In this document: piece by piece, positions 43,997-53,783 of the stretch
Layout: each line of letters begins with the position of its first letter
Numbering within the stretch: the first letter of the stretch is position 1
Source of the DNA: Sulfitobacter sp. F26204
Lineage (GTDB): Bacteria; Pseudomonadota; Alphaproteobacteria; Rhodobacterales; Rhodobacteraceae
Direction of reading: 5' to 3'
Assembly (NCBI RefSeq): GCF_026410305.1
Contig: NZ_JAPMLQ010000009.1
Span: 1-64,000, forward strand
DNA: 64,000 nucleotides
Made by a program: the position numbers and the translations under genes
The notes under the pieces: generated by a model
What the model was told of the DNA's origin: nothing
What the model saw: only the letters and a program-made list of their open reading frames with translations
Databases searched by the model: none

Positions 43997-46009
43997 CTAC
44001 CGATGAATTGGCTTTTTGCCACCCTCCTCCTGCAGCATCGCTTCCATTTCTTCTAACCCATCGACTGCAGAGCGCATCTGCGCCTCATCATCCACCCCCA
44101 CTGTCTCGGCATCCGCAAGCTGTCCCCCAAAATCCATCTCCATCTGGCGCTGTTCCTCGGCGATAACGGCTCGAACGACATGCGCGGTCTTCTTTGGAAC
44201 AACATCAGATTGCCCTGACGGTTGACCGTCAACGCTCTCGCGTGCCCGCTCCACATCAGTTTCAAAACCACAGGGGCCGTCCGGTGGCGGTGTCATCGGC
44301 ATGGCGCGCATGCTCAGCGGCAGCGCGTCTTGCGATCCCCCTCCCCCCAGCTCCGGAAATGGCAACTCGCCCGTCTGCGCCGCGTGGATTGCCTTGAACA
44401 GCCGGTCGTCGAAGTACTGGATCCGCTTCGCCCGGACAGGCATCTGGGCATCGATCACCATGACGATCTCGTCGAGCGGCAAGCGGCGCGCCTCATCCTC
44501 AGGCAATAACGAACTTTCTTCGGTCCGTGTGGATTGGCTGCGCCCTTCAAAGGGGTTCTTGCCGATGGACTGGGACCGCGTGACCACGGTCTTCGTGGTC
44601 TTGCCGACCGCCTTGCTCAGCTCCTCGACGGTTTTTTCGTCTGACGGCGTGAGGTAGAGCTTCACGCCCGCATTGCCCTGCAGGGAGCGGCGGGTGTTCT
44701 CGCCGTAGATTTCATCGAGAGCGGGGATGGTTTGGGTGACCACGGCCAAATGGCCGCGATAGGTTCGCAGGGTCTCGATGCTCTCGACCACGATGGGCAT
44801 TTTGCCCAAACGATTGAACTCATCGAGCATGATCATCACCGGCCACGGCTCATCCGGCCCGGGGTCCTTCTCCTGCATGGCGGAGAGAAGGTCCGAGAAG
44901 AAGAGACGGATCAACGGCGCGAGGGGTTTCACCATCAGCGGCTGGACCACGAGGTAGACCGAAAAGGGCTTTCTCCGGATCGTCCGGAAATCAAAATCCG
45001 ACACCGCCGTCGCTTCATCGATGGCCGGGTTCTGCCATTGATCGAGCCCTGAGGTCATCAGGAGCGAGACGTAAGAGGTCAGCGTGTCGTTGTTGGTCGA
45101 GGCAAGCCGCGTGAAGATCAGCTTGGCCGCCCTGTTGTCGACCTCATGGCCGCGCGCGAAATACTCCTTCTGCTTGTTCCCACCCGACGCCGCGATGCGG
45201 TAGATCTCGCCCAGGGTCGGACGCTTGCGCTGGAACGCCAAGAGCCCTGCCGCCACGAAGAGATCGATCCCGCCCTTGAGGAGGCCCTGCACCCGGTCGT
45301 TGTCACTCTGCAGGAACAGCGTCGCCAGGAGCTGCAATTCCATCTGCTGGCGCGCAGGATCTTTCAGCTCAAAGATGCGCAGGAGCGGGTTGTAGCGATG
45401 CGTCCGCTTGCCCTCCCAATCGGTGGGGGCAAAGCGATAGACCTTGTCGCCCTGCGCTGCGCGGTGCCGGGCCGTGGCCTCGAAACACTCCCCCTTCACA
45501 TCGAGCGTCACGGCGGAGCCTTGCCAAGTCAGCAGGTTCGGAATGACAAAGCCCGTGGTCTTGCCACGGCCCGTGGGCGCCACGATCAGAGCATGGGGGA
45601 AAACCTTCGAGCAGATGTAGTTGGCGCGGGAGCCCGGCGGTCCCAGCTTGCCGAGGATGAACCCGGTCCCGGGCGCCCCGAAGAACCCATTGGCCTTCAT
45701 CTCGCGCGCACTCTGCCAATGGGTCTGGCCAAAGCGTGTCAGGGCGGACCCCGAGAGGGCGAGGCTCAGCATCAGACCGACGGCGGCGAAGCTGCCGATG
45801 ATCAGGTGAATAAGTTGGGCGTCCTCGGGACGGCGATCGAGGATCGCCAGATAGTTTTGCGCGATATAGGCAAAGTCGATCTCGGCCCCGAACCCGAGAT
45901 CCTGGTAGGTCAGCACCGCCGAGGCGATGGTATAGCCCATGGCCCCGGTCACCAGCGTCACCAGCAAGACCCCTGTTGCGATCCGCGCTTTTCCCATGGA
46001 GGCGCTCAA
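43997..46009 (-). CDS. virD4: VirD4/TraG-family type IV coupling protein
   Basis: This 670-residue protein has two N-terminal transmembrane helices (ATGVLLVTLVTGAMGYTIASAV and LIIGSFAAVGLMLSLALSG). The RecA-like motor follows, with Walker A APTGRGKTTGFVIPN, Walker B VMIMLDEFNRLGKMP and AVVTQTIPALDEIYGENTRRSLQGNAGVKLY. The acidic tail (DAETVGVDDEAQMRSAVDGLEEMEAMLQEEGG) is typical. It brings the relaxase-DNA complex to the secretion channel. It overlaps the relaxase gene by 4 bases and is separated from virB6 by the defence cargo. Confidence 0.93.
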   Translation of the reverse strand: MSASMGKARIATGVLLVTLVTGAMGYTIASAVLTYQDLGFGAEIDFAYIAQNYLAILDRRPEDAQLIHLIIGSFAAVGLMLSLALSGSALTRFGQTHWQSAREMKANGFFGAPGTGFILGKLGPPGSRANYICSKVFPHALIVAPTGRGKTTGFVIPNLLTWQGSAVTLDVKGECFEATARHRAAQGDKVYRFAPTDWEGKRTHRYNPLLRIFELKDPARQQMELQLLATLFLQSDNDRVQGLLKGGIDLFVAAGLLAFQRKRPTLGEIYRIAASGGNKQKEYFARGHEVDNRAAKLIFTRLASTNNDTLTSYVSLLMTSGLDQWQNPAIDEATAVSDFDFRTIRRKPFSVYLVVQPLMVKPLAPLIRLFFSDLLSAMQEKDPGPDEPWPVMIMLDEFNRLGKMPIVVESIETLRTYRGHLAVVTQTIPALDEIYGENTRRSLQGNAGVKLYLTPSDEKTVEELSKAVGKTTKTVVTRSQSIGKNPFEGRSQSTRTEESSLLPEDEARRLPLDEIVMVIDAQMPVRAKRIQYFDDRLFKAIHAAQTGELPFPELGGGGSQDALPLSMRAMPMTPPPDGPCGFETDVERARESVDGQPSGQSDVVPKKTAHVVRAVIAEEQRQMEMDFGGQLADAETVGVDDEAQMRSAVDGLEEMEAMLQEEGGKKPIHR

Positions 46010-48339
46010 TGGACCTGACCCCGCTCGGTCTCGCCATCCACGTCTGTCGCGCGGTGTTTTTCATACTCAGCATCGGCCAGTTCATCGACCACCTGGCGCA
46101 AGGCCTCCGTGTTGGCCGTCGCGGCATCGGACTGCAGATAGACCTTGGCGACATAGAGCCGGTCGAGGCGATCCTCGAGAACCCTCTCCAACGCATTCGC
46201 ATCGCCGGATGTGAGGCGGCCCAATTGGCGGTCATCCAGCACCCGCGCGATCTCCTCGCGGAAGGCGTCCCGCTCCGCCTCGGTCTCGAAGGGCGCGGAC
46301 AACTCCCCCGCGCGCTCATGGTCCAGAACACGCGCAATCTCCTCTGCAAGGCGGTCGGCACGGTCAGACTGCGGCGCAGTTTCACCGCGGGCTGCGAGGA
46401 GGTCGTCGCGCTTGGCAGACCCGAGCCCCTCGCGCAACTCGTTGTCGCGGCGGACCTGATTGATGGCCTCCGTGTCCCGTATCTCGATGACGGCGGCATA
46501 GGTCGCACCGAGCCCGCGGGCGAGGTGGGACGGCATGTCCGGATAGCGCGCGCGCAAGTCATCCGTGACGGCATCTGCAACGGGCGTACGGAGGTCGCGT
46601 CCCTTCATGATCCGGTCGACCTCGCGAGTGATCTCGCTGGCGCGGGCCGCATCGGTGATGGTCTCCCTGTAGGGCTTAGACCGGTCGATCACATCGGTTG
46701 GGCGTGCGAGCAGCTCCGGATGTGCCTCGAGATATGCGCGCTGCTCTGTTTCGATCCGGCGCTCCGCCTTGGAGGCCACCTCCCACTCCCGGTCCTCGAT
46801 CTGCTGCGTTGTCAGACCCTCGGCGCGCATCTCCTGACGGATTGTCCCTTCCATCGCCCGAACCGCGTCCTCGTGATAATGGAACCGCTCGCTGACCGCT
46901 TCCGCTTCCATAACACCATCCCGGCGCAGCACGTTCTCCCGTTCCAGCAGCGTCCCAAGTTCGACATGCACATCGTTGAGACTGTCGCGCGCCTGTTCCT
47001 GGTCGGCGCGGCGTTCGAGGTTCAGATCGCACGCCTCGGCCACCTTCGAGAGATCATCGGCGATCCATTGATGTTCGAGCGCTGCATTTGAGGCGCCCGT
47101 CTCGATCCGGGCCACCACTTCCGATGTGCTGATCCCCGTGCCGCGCAGGGCCGCGTCAATGCGCGACCGCAAGTCCGGCTCGGCCAGACTGTCTAGCCGG
47201 CTGGCGTCGATATTGGCCTCGGAATAGATCCCGCCTTCCGACGGAGCCTCAGACAACGTGCTCGAACGCAAACCGAGCGGCTGCATGTGCTGGACCTGCG
47301 TCTGGATCTCGATGAGGCGTTTTTCCAGTAGGGGGCGTTCCGCGTCCGCCTTCTCGGCGATCATGCCCTGCACCCGCGCGAGCTTTTCCGCATAGAGGCT
47401 TCTCAGATCCTCGAAACTTTGATCCTCGGCCATGTACACATCTCCTGTTCGGTCCACCTGCCCGCCACGCGCCAGCACCTCGCCCGCGCGGAAGAGGGCT
47501 GCGGCGATGTCTTCCCGGGCTTCCCGGGAGGCCTCTGCGGCAAGCGAGTGGTAGACAGTTCTGGTATTGGCGATCTCCGCCAGCGTCCGCGTCAGGTCCT
47601 GCCCTACGCGTTCTCGCTCGCGGGGTGCGCGCCCCTCTTCCTTCGCGGCATAAACTTCGCGGGTGGGGGCCGGGTAATGCACAACCCCGCGATCCACCCG
47701 GCGCGTGGCCTCCAGGCGCAGACCGTACTTCTCCGCCTCCTCGACCATGGCGAGGCGGAAATCGTCATAGTTGAAGCGATGGTTGCGCCCGAGGAAAAAG
47801 AACTCGCCTTCTTGCGAGCGGCGGTTCAGCACCAGATGCGCATGCGGGTGATCGCGGTCTTCATGCACCGCGATGATGTAGTCGAAATGCCCCGCGTCAC
47901 GCTGGAAGAACCGCTCGGCCACATCCGTCGCGATGTCGCGCACATCCTCACCCCGCGTGCCGATGGGGAAGGACATGAGCATGTGTGTGGTCTGGCCCAG
48001 CTTGGGTTTGAAGCCTGCATCCCACCGCTTGGCGAAGCGCTCGGTCAGGTCCTTGATGTCGCCCGCCTCGAGCTTCGCCTTGCCATCCAGGAACCCGCTA
48101 CTGTCCACGATATGGGTGGACTTGGTGGTGAGGTACTCGAGCTGATTGGCGAGCTGCGATTTGGTATGCGTGCCCCCGCCCCGGATCGCCTTGAAGACCG
48201 CTGGCCGATGCCCCGCTGCCGCGCGCACAAGCTGGGTCTGCTTGGCCACGTGCAGCCCCTGCATTGAGCCCCGGACGCGGCTCCAGCCATCCCGAAAGAC
48301 CTCGCCCGTGACGGCATGGACGGCATCATTCAGCCGCAT
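46006..48339 (-). CDS. VirD2-type relaxase (MOBP-like)
   Basis: The start is the ATG at 48339, overlapping the mobC stop; a TTG lies two codons earlier. The 777-residue protein has an N-terminal relaxase domain with the three-His metal motif HEDRDHPHAHLVLN at about residues 159-172 (HExxxxxHxH) and VFKAIRGGGTHTKSQLANQLEYLTTKS. Candidate nicking Tyr residues lie in the YLTTKS region. The long C-terminal half is charged, helical and full of Arg/Glu, with no helicase motifs. It nicks oriT and leads the strand through the T4SS. Confidence 0.9.
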   Translation of the reverse strand: MRLNDAVHAVTGEVFRDGWSRVRGSMQGLHVAKQTQLVRAAAGHRPAVFKAIRGGGTHTKSQLANQLEYLTTKSTHIVDSSGFLDGKAKLEAGDIKDLTERFAKRWDAGFKPKLGQTTHMLMSFPIGTRGEDVRDIATDVAERFFQRDAGHFDYIIAVHEDRDHPHAHLVLNRRSQEGEFFFLGRNHRFNYDDFRLAMVEEAEKYGLRLEATRRVDRGVVHYPAPTREVYAAKEEGRAPRERERVGQDLTRTLAEIANTRTVYHSLAAEASREAREDIAAALFRAGEVLARGGQVDRTGDVYMAEDQSFEDLRSLYAEKLARVQGMIAEKADAERPLLEKRLIEIQTQVQHMQPLGLRSSTLSEAPSEGGIYSEANIDASRLDSLAEPDLRSRIDAALRGTGISTSEVVARIETGASNAALEHQWIADDLSKVAEACDLNLERRADQEQARDSLNDVHVELGTLLERENVLRRDGVMEAEAVSERFHYHEDAVRAMEGTIRQEMRAEGLTTQQIEDREWEVASKAERRIETEQRAYLEAHPELLARPTDVIDRSKPYRETITDAARASEITREVDRIMKGRDLRTPVADAVTDDLRARYPDMPSHLARGLGATYAAVIEIRDTEAINQVRRDNELREGLGSAKRDDLLAARGETAPQSDRADRLAEEIARVLDHERAGELSAPFETEAERDAFREEIARVLDDRQLGRLTSGDANALERVLEDRLDRLYVAKVYLQSDAATANTEALRQVVDELADAEYEKHRATDVDGETERGQVH

Positions 48340-48919
48340 GCGCAAACTCCCTCAGCGCGGCCGTGGCCTGCAGCTGCATCGCGTCGCGACGGCGGCGCAG
48401 AAGCAGATCGATCTCGTCCGCGGAATCCAGGATGAACCGCGCCAGCCCGCGCATCTGCGCGAGGCGCAATTCGGAGAACTCGGCACGCGTGCCACCATCA
48501 GCCCCCTGCCCCATCCGGTTGGCCCGCGTCATCTGCTTGGCGATCTGTGCGACCCCATTGCCAACCTCGTGCAAAGAGGCCCTGTATCGCGCCATTTCAG
48601 CTGCCGTCTGCGCGTCCGGAACGAACACCCCGACGGCTGCCTGGATGAGCCGCCGCAGCCCCTCGGCACGGCTCTCGATGCCGGCCTTCGCCAGCACCTC
48701 GTCGAGCGCCTCAAGCTCCGCAGCCGTGACCTTCACACTGACCGCCGAGACCGGGATCGCGGCATCCACCTGGCGCTCGGCATCAGCTTTGAGCGTGTAC
48801 TGGATCGCTCGCGGCGACACGCCGAACCGCTCAGCAAGGGCCGATGTGGTCACACCTTCCGCAGCCTCGCGAACGATCTCCATGCGGTCCGCATCGGTGA
48901 GACGTTTTGAACGCGACAT
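48326..48919 (-). CDS. mobC: MobC-like relaxosome accessory protein
   Basis: This 197-residue protein has an N-terminal helix-turn-helix (LTDADRMEIVREAAEGVTTSALAERFGVSPRAIQYTL) followed by the MobC region (SVKVTAAELEALDEVLAKAGIESRAEGLRRLIQAAVGVFVPD, ...LHEVGNGVAQIAKQMTRANRMG) with the family's NQIAR-like motif. It would bind oriT and help the relaxase. First gene of the leftward mobilization operon, with the probable oriT immediately upstream. Confidence 0.85.
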   Translation of the reverse strand: MSRSKRLTDADRMEIVREAAEGVTTSALAERFGVSPRAIQYTLKADAERQVDAAIPVSAVSVKVTAAELEALDEVLAKAGIESRAEGLRRLIQAAVGVFVPDAQTAAEMARYRASLHEVGNGVAQIAKQMTRANRMGQGADGGTRAEFSELRLAQMRGLARFILDSADEIDLLLRRRRDAMQLQATAALREFAHAAE

Positions 48920-48924
48920 GCGAA

Positions 48925-49436
48925 GAAAGACCCCCTATTTCCTGCCACCTTCCACCAAGGCTGCCCCCACCTTACGATAATATACCTAGCTGTCAATAAT
49001 ATACTTACGTTGCATTCAGTCTCAGGCAGCCTTGGTGTCCGCTTCCCCCGCGGCCCGCAGGGACGCGGGCCTGTCCCCTCGCCATCAAGAACCCCACCTG
49101 TCCAATGGGTCCCCTTCCCCAGCCCCGCCCGAGGGTCTGGCCGAGCACGCATGTGTTCGGACCGAACCGCGGGCGGGCGCAAACCCCTCCGACAGGTCGG
49201 ACAGGCAGGGTCAAGGAGGGCCAGATTTGGCTTGCCAAATCTCTGCCGCAAAAACCGGGAGGCCCTGGCCGATAGGTTTTTGTGGATGGCCCCCTTGAGG
49301 CTGACTGGCCGGTCTGTCGCGGCCTGATCATTCCGGGGAGTAGTGCTTCCGTTGAATGCGCAGCGACCGGCATCCCTGGAACGGGGATCAGGCCGCCCCA
49401 AGATCGTCCTGGGGCGGCCCATCCTCATAAGAGGAT
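48925..49436. other. Possible origin of transfer region
   Basis: This 500-base gene-free stretch upstream of mobC has features expected of oriT: a nick-like TTTCCTGCC at 48938-48946 similar to the ATCCTG/Y core used by P-type relaxases; a direct repeat ATAATATAC at 48977-48985 and 48996-49004 (19-bp period) in an AT-rich patch; and a perfect palindrome AGATTTGGC-TT-GCCAAATCT at 49224-49243. The remainder is GC-rich. The nick site is a guess from family knowledge. Confidence 0.4.
49391..49419 (-). terminator. Terminator-like hairpin after the 68-residue gene
   Basis: GGCCGCCCCA and TGGGGCGGCC (49391-49400, 49410-49419) form a perfect 10-bp stem just past the stop of the gene ending at 49437. 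No T run follows, so termination efficiency is uncertain. Confidence 0.55.
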
Positions 49437-49643
49437 TCAGTCCTGGGGATCCTTCGCGCTCGGCGGGAACATCACCAGCTCCGAGACCGCGACCGGGAAG
49501 TCGAGCTTGAGGCTGAAGAACTCCGAGCCATCCCCGTTGCGGGTGTTGCGGAACATGGCGCCCACGCGTTGGAAGCGGGTGCGCTCCTGACCATCGGTGT
49601 CGGTGAACTTGACGGGGACGGTGGCGACGTAGTGGTTGGTCAT
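49437..49643 (-). CDS. Small hypothetical protein
   Basis: This 68-residue protein (MTNHYVATVPVKFTDTDGQERTRFQRVGAMFRNT...FFSLKLDFPVAVSELVMFPPS) has alternating hydrophobic residues suggesting a small beta-barrel or sheet, and ends with an acidic tail. An AAGGAG ribosome binding site precedes the ATG. The same general type, short and beta-rich, is frequent in the accessory regions of roseobacter conjugative elements. No domain is recognised. Confidence 0.7.
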   Translation of the reverse strand: MTNHYVATVPVKFTDTDGQERTRFQRVGAMFRNTRNGDGSEFFSLKLDFPVAVSELVMFPPSAKDPQD

Positions 49644-50175
49644 TTGGGCTACTCCTTGTTGCGATGGGGATCACCCGGCACGGGGGCAAGAGGCCCGGTC
49701 GCAAGCGCAAATGCGGAGGGTCCGCGGCCAGCCGTGGAAGCCGTATTTGTGCTTGCCGAAGCGTGAGCTGAGGGCACGATTGGGCCGACCCCGTGCGATC
49801 CACATCTATGAGCAAAAAGGAGTGATCCGGATGACCCCTGCCATCACGCCGGCGCCACCATCCGCGTCCCGCCGAACCTGGCCGGGGTGCTGACGGAGCC
49901 CGCCCGCGTGGATGCGATGTTCCGAAACACGCCCCGAGGGACGTGCAGGTCTTCAGCCTCATGTGCGACGTCTCGACCCCTCGTGTCTTGCGCTGCTGAC
50001 GATGTGCGTGAGGTGCGCACCATCCCCAGCCCGTACCGATGCGGATGGGCCGCACTCTGACGGACTGGGTAGAGGGATAACGGTGCTGGCCGCCGCAGAC
50101 TGCCGATCGCGCATGACAGATCGCACGCGCCATGAGACATGACGAAAGGGCCGCGCCAAGCGCGACCCCCTCTCT
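49644..50175. other. Gene-free stretch with a possibly decayed coding fragment
   Basis: No intact gene is supported. The plus strand around 49845-49925 reads like protein (ATIRVPPNLAGVLTEPARVDAMFRNTPRG) but is broken by frameshifts on both sides, so it may be the residue of a small accessory gene. A GC-rich hairpin at about 50148-50167 near the end of the next gene may be its terminator. Confidence 0.35.
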
Positions 50176-51105
50176 TCAATCCTGCGCAGTCTTCTTCGCC
50201 GGGTCAGCAACCCGCATGACCGTCAGGCCTTTCGCTTCCGCCTTCTGCCCGAGGTTCAGCGCGACCCCGTTGCCGCCGAAGAGAACAACCCCCGTCGCCG
50301 CGAACTTGTCGTCCAGCATTTCGTCGTTGCACTTGAACGGTGCCGCCCGCCCGTGTGCGGACCAGCGCGGATCGAAGCGCGCCTGTGCTATCCCGCGTGC
50401 CCGGGCCCACCGGGCCGCAATCATCTCCGCCCCATGCTTGCCACCCTTGTGGCAGAGGAAGATCTCCTGGTTGCGGTTCTGCTTGATCCGTTCTCGAACC
50501 TTGTCGAGTGTGTTGAAGATGACATCGACATCGGTCCAGTCAGTGGCGCCCGAGACAATCAGGGGCACGCCCTCGACTTTCGACTTCTCGGCGGTTTCAC
50601 GGTCGTGCTGCTCCAGGAGCTGCCGTGCCTCGAAAACCGCCCCGGTCTCTTGCGCCCTGACGCCTGCGCGCGACCCGGCTGCCGGGATGAAGGCGTGACC
50701 CGTCTCGATCTCGTAGCATTCCGCTGCCGCCTCGCTCATCACCTCGATGGCGCCGACGATCTCCCGCAGCTGCAAAAAGCGCGCCTGCGCCTCTTCGAGC
50801 GCGGTCTCGGCGATCTCCGATCCGTCATGGGATTTTGCCAGCGCGCCGATCTTGTCGGCGGTGCGGTCGACCTCCTTGCCGAGCGCCACCTTGCGGCGCT
50901 GCAGGATCGTCGCGAGCCCATGGGCCAGCGGTTCGATTTCGGCTTCAAGCCCGGTCCCGCGCAGCTGACCGAGCAGGGTCTCGAAGCTCTCGCGGATGAT
51001 GCGGTCGGTCAGGATGTGATCTTCCGGGATCGGGAGCTGTGCGTCCTTCTCGGTCAGCCCGAAAAGTTCGATGGTCTCGTAGGTGTTCGCAGTGTCGTAA
51101 GCCAT
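50176..51105 (-). CDS. DUF2493 (SLOG-like) domain protein
   Basis: The start is the Met at 51105 (MAYDTANTYETIEL); the frame opens 51 bases earlier. The 309 residues comprise an alpha-helical N-terminal half (~1-185) and a C-terminal DUF2493 Rossmann-like domain (VPLIVSGATDWTDVDVIFNTLDKVRERIKQNRNQEIFLCHKGGKHGAEMIAARWARARGI...). DUF2493 belongs to the SLOG group of nucleotide-sensing folds, some of which serve in conflict systems. Found often in plasmid and ICE accessory regions. Function unknown. A CCACCAC/GTGGTGG hairpin (51134-51153) lies in its leader. Confidence 0.8.
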   Translation of the reverse strand: MAYDTANTYETIELFGLTEKDAQLPIPEDHILTDRIIRESFETLLGQLRGTGLEAEIEPLAHGLATILQRRKVALGKEVDRTADKIGALAKSHDGSEIAETALEEAQARFLQLREIVGAIEVMSEAAAECYEIETGHAFIPAAGSRAGVRAQETGAVFEARQLLEQHDRETAEKSKVEGVPLIVSGATDWTDVDVIFNTLDKVRERIKQNRNQEIFLCHKGGKHGAEMIAARWARARGIAQARFDPRWSAHGRAAPFKCNDEMLDDKFAATGVVLFGGNGVALNLGQKAEAKGLTVMRVADPAKKTAQD

Positions 51106-51133
51106 GTCTGGTCTCCAGTGTTCGGTTCCAAGG

Positions 51134-51153
51134 CCACCACGTGAGTGTGGTGG
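51134..51153. promoter_or_regulatory. Perfect hairpin in the leader of the DUF2493 gene
   Basis: CCACCAC and GTGGTGG pair perfectly around a 6-nt loop, 29 bases upstream of the DUF2493 ATG. It could be a protein-binding site or an RNA hairpin in the untranslated leader. Nothing else shows its role. Confidence 0.35.
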
Positions 51154-51904
51154 CATGGCCGAATGCCTGGTTTCCGAATCTGTCCGGGTCAGGGACGGCG
51201 CAGCCGCCGGCTTGCCGGGCGCAAAAGTTTTCCGCGTGCAGCAACTGACACATGCGCGCCCTCACGCACGGGACCGCCCCAAGCCACAGGCCCCGTCCTC
51301 GCCGAAAAGTTTTGCGATCCTTGACGCGGGCTGATTTGGGGGCCATCCGGAGGATATGCTTCCGCACTCATGTGTGTGTGTTTAGACGGTAGGTTTGCCC
51401 GACCCGAGCAGGCAAACGGCCCGACCGGACGCGGGAGACGGATGAAGCGGCGGGATCGTTTTGGCCTCGGGCCAAAACAGACCAGAGCGCAATCCGGCGG
51501 AGCGGCCGAGGAGGGACGTGCTCGCGAGGCGGGCAAACCGGGATGCCGGGTGCGACGCCGCGGTGAGGCCGCATGGCCGAATGCGCGACGGACCGAAGGG
51601 CCGTTCTCACCTGCGACACGCGAAGCCGAGCAGGGGAGGCCGGAAGGCATTTCTGGATATTTCTGGAGGTTGCCTATTGAACGCAGGCGATGTATCTTGA
51701 AGGTAGCTTTATTGGGGCTGGCGCGCTGTGAGAAACAGGTCGGCGCAGCAGGTGAGAATCAACCCAGCGAACCTGATCCGGGCCCATTGGATCTTGGTTT
51801 GCCGAGCTTCTTAGAGTTCCACGGTTTGCTCAATCAATTGCGCGCTTTCCGACTCCTGCTATAGGGCCCACGGCTTAAACTGGACTCGGAGGCACGCCAG
51901 AGGA
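51154..51904. other. GC-rich 750-base stretch without a supported gene
   Basis: Frames are open on both strands (for example 51370-51864, plus) but their composition is Arg/Gly/Pro-rich and looks like chance in GC-rich DNA. Composition changes abruptly to AT-richer DNA near 51650, where the region of the 465-residue gene begins, suggesting a junction between DNA of different origin. Confidence 0.4.
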
Positions 51905-53302
51905 ATGAGCAAAATGAACATCAACACAAATGTGCCACCTGACGAAATTCTTCCGGTCGAACTCGACCGGCTGTCAAAAGGTGTGGACCGGATTTTGGAA
52001 AGGTGGGTCGGTGAAAATCGCCCAACAAAACTGACACTCCTAAACGATCTCGCTGCCGCTATCAGCCCAGGCTCAAATTGGGGAGCGCTGAAATCGAAAC
52101 AATCCCAGCATCAACGCGAGTCAGAAGACTTCAACACCAGTCTCATTCCAGCGGTCAACCGCAAGGCCTTAGAACTTCCAGCTCGTCTGGCGGAAGTGAA
52201 GTACACCAAGAACGGCATTGAACTTTCATACTTGACCGAAGAAATTCGCTCGCTATTCGGCATGCATCATTCTGGCGATCCAATCATCGGCTTGGAACTT
52301 AGTGTCGTCGAGGGTAACGGGTACAGTGAGGCTTCTATCTACGCAAAGCTGATCCTGAACCGTGGAGGAGCCATCAGTGCGGTCGAAGCCTACGCATCCG
52401 ATCTCGAGCCAATCGTTGCGCAACTCATCTACAACGCGATCCAAAACCTGAACTCCGTCGATCTTTACCCCACACTGGCACAGGGCGATTGTCGTTCTCT
52501 TCGAATTCTGGTTGGCCCATTTGACTGTGTTCTGTCGATTCCGGAGTTTTATGGGCGCACACCCGATGAGGGCTTCGCATCTCAAGGGTTGAAAGTGCTG
52601 CTTGATGAAGGCGAAACACCATCCATAACAGATCTCGATTTGGCGCTGCGCCTTGCATCCGTTGCGGTCCCACTTCTTGGGCAAAAGCAGTTCGTGGATA
52701 TTGATAGTGTCCGGTTCAAACTGTCTCAGCCACTGGTGCAGATTTGGCAACCTATGGAGTTTTCAGCGCCGGACTTGCTCGATGATCGACCAATGTTCTG
52801 GATACCTGACGGTGGGTATTGGACACACGAAGGCGACGACTACCTGATGGATCACAATATCTGGACGCATAGCACACTGGGTGAGTCTCTGGATCTGGCA
52901 TTGGCGCTCATCAATATTGACGACCCAGATATCTTCCTAAAGGTGTCCCTCACACCCATGCCAAAAGGACAGAAAAAATCGGACCCGTTACAAGAAAATT
53001 GGCGGGGAGGATTTCATCGTTCATTCCAGGTTCTGAGGATTCGGACGGGTGAACCAACCCAAGAACTTTGCCTGAGTGGTGCCACAAAAGAACGTTTCGA
53101 AAAGGGCTTCATCGGGTGGGCAATTCATGAGGGGCATGAGGTTGTCGACGATCGGTCGCAAACAAAAACCGAAGCGCTTATCCAGCGCGATGTGAGGCGT
53201 GCCTCGCAACACCTACGTCAAGTAGAAGCGATCATGGGTGGGGCCAATCCAAGAGACAAAGAGCTCTTGAACCGCATTCGAGAGGGAAAAGAGGACGTCT
53301 AG
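51905..53302 (+). CDS. Hypothetical protein, 465 residues
   Basis: I do not recognise this gene. The protein starts MSKMNINTNVPPDE, is soluble and acidic, has no signal peptide or transmembrane helix, and shows a C-terminal region (RRASQHLRQVEAIMGGANPRDKELLNRIREGKEDV) that is helical and charged. Its N-terminal NDLAAAISPGSNWGALKSKQ recalls the N-terminal segment of glyoxalase-related plasmid proteins. It runs opposite to almost all neighbours, and codon use is less GC-biased than in the mobilization genes, pointing to separate acquisition. Confidence 0.7.
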   Translation: MSKMNINTNVPPDEILPVELDRLSKGVDRILERWVGENRPTKLTLLNDLAAAISPGSNWGALKSKQSQHQRESEDFNTSLIPAVNRKALELPARLAEVKYTKNGIELSYLTEEIRSLFGMHHSGDPIIGLELSVVEGNGYSEASIYAKLILNRGGAISAVEAYASDLEPIVAQLIYNAIQNLNSVDLYPTLAQGDCRSLRILVGPFDCVLSIPEFYGRTPDEGFASQGLKVLLDEGETPSITDLDLALRLASVAVPLLGQKQFVDIDSVRFKLSQPLVQIWQPMEFSAPDLLDDRPMFWIPDGGYWTHEGDDYLMDHNIWTHSTLGESLDLALALINIDDPDIFLKVSLTPMPKGQKKSDPLQENWRGGFHRSFQVLRIRTGEPTQELCLSGATKERFEKGFIGWAIHEGHEVVDDRSQTKTEALIQRDVRRASQHLRQVEAIMGGANPRDKELLNRIREGKEDV

Positions 53303-53349
53303 GCAGAGTGACGCCGGTCGTCCTCTTTTTGCGGAGCCCCTTGCGAAAG

Positions 53350-53631
53350 TTATTGAACGACAATGCTCTCACCTAGGGCGAAAGCGGCCAAAGCAGGGTA
53401 GTGTGAAAACACGCCCTGTTCCGCTTGGGCAATTTTGGCGAGCTGTGAACGAGCCTCCGCTACGGATTTTGCATCATCGGGGACCAGTTCGCGAAAGACT
53501 GCCAAAACCGGCATCGCAACTTCAACTGTTGTCGCGAGCGTGCCGCGTTCACTGAATTCGTTGTTGAAAGCTCCGTTGCCGATATCGTCGACCAGAGCAA
53601 AGGCTTCCCGGCAAATTTCTGGGTAATTCAT
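53350..53631 (-). CDS. Small hypothetical protein
   Basis: This 93-residue protein from ATG 53631 (MNYPEICREAFALVDDIGNGAFNNEFSERGTLATTVEVAMPVL...) is helical and acidic with no known motif. It is convergent with the 465-residue gene, whose stop is about 50 bases away. Possibly a small partner of the neighbouring unknown proteins; nothing in the sequence shows its function. Confidence 0.55.
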   Translation of the reverse strand: MNYPEICREAFALVDDIGNGAFNNEFSERGTLATTVEVAMPVLAVFRELVPDDAKSVAEARSQLAKIAQAEQGVFSHYPALAAFALGESIVVQ

Positions 53632-53783
53632 GATCAATGTGAACCTTTATACAAAGTGCAGGAAGGACTGGCACGTTTACCATGCCAATCCAAACTATGT
53701 TTCATCGTTCTGGGTTGCTAGTTGGAATCTCCCGGCGACCTTTGTTTCGGGAACTCTCGGTGTTCTGAACCAAAAGACATCAC

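Noticed and set aside
48850..50133. A 427-codon minus-strand ORF covering the possible oriT region
   Set aside because: It overlaps mobC and the 68-residue gene, is rich in Arg/Pro/His in a way typical of GC-rich shadow frames, and contains no domain.
51370..51864. A 164-codon plus-strand ORF in the gap before the 465-residue gene
   Set aside because: Composition is Arg/Gly/Pro-rich and other frames in the same stretch are equally open, so it looks like chance.
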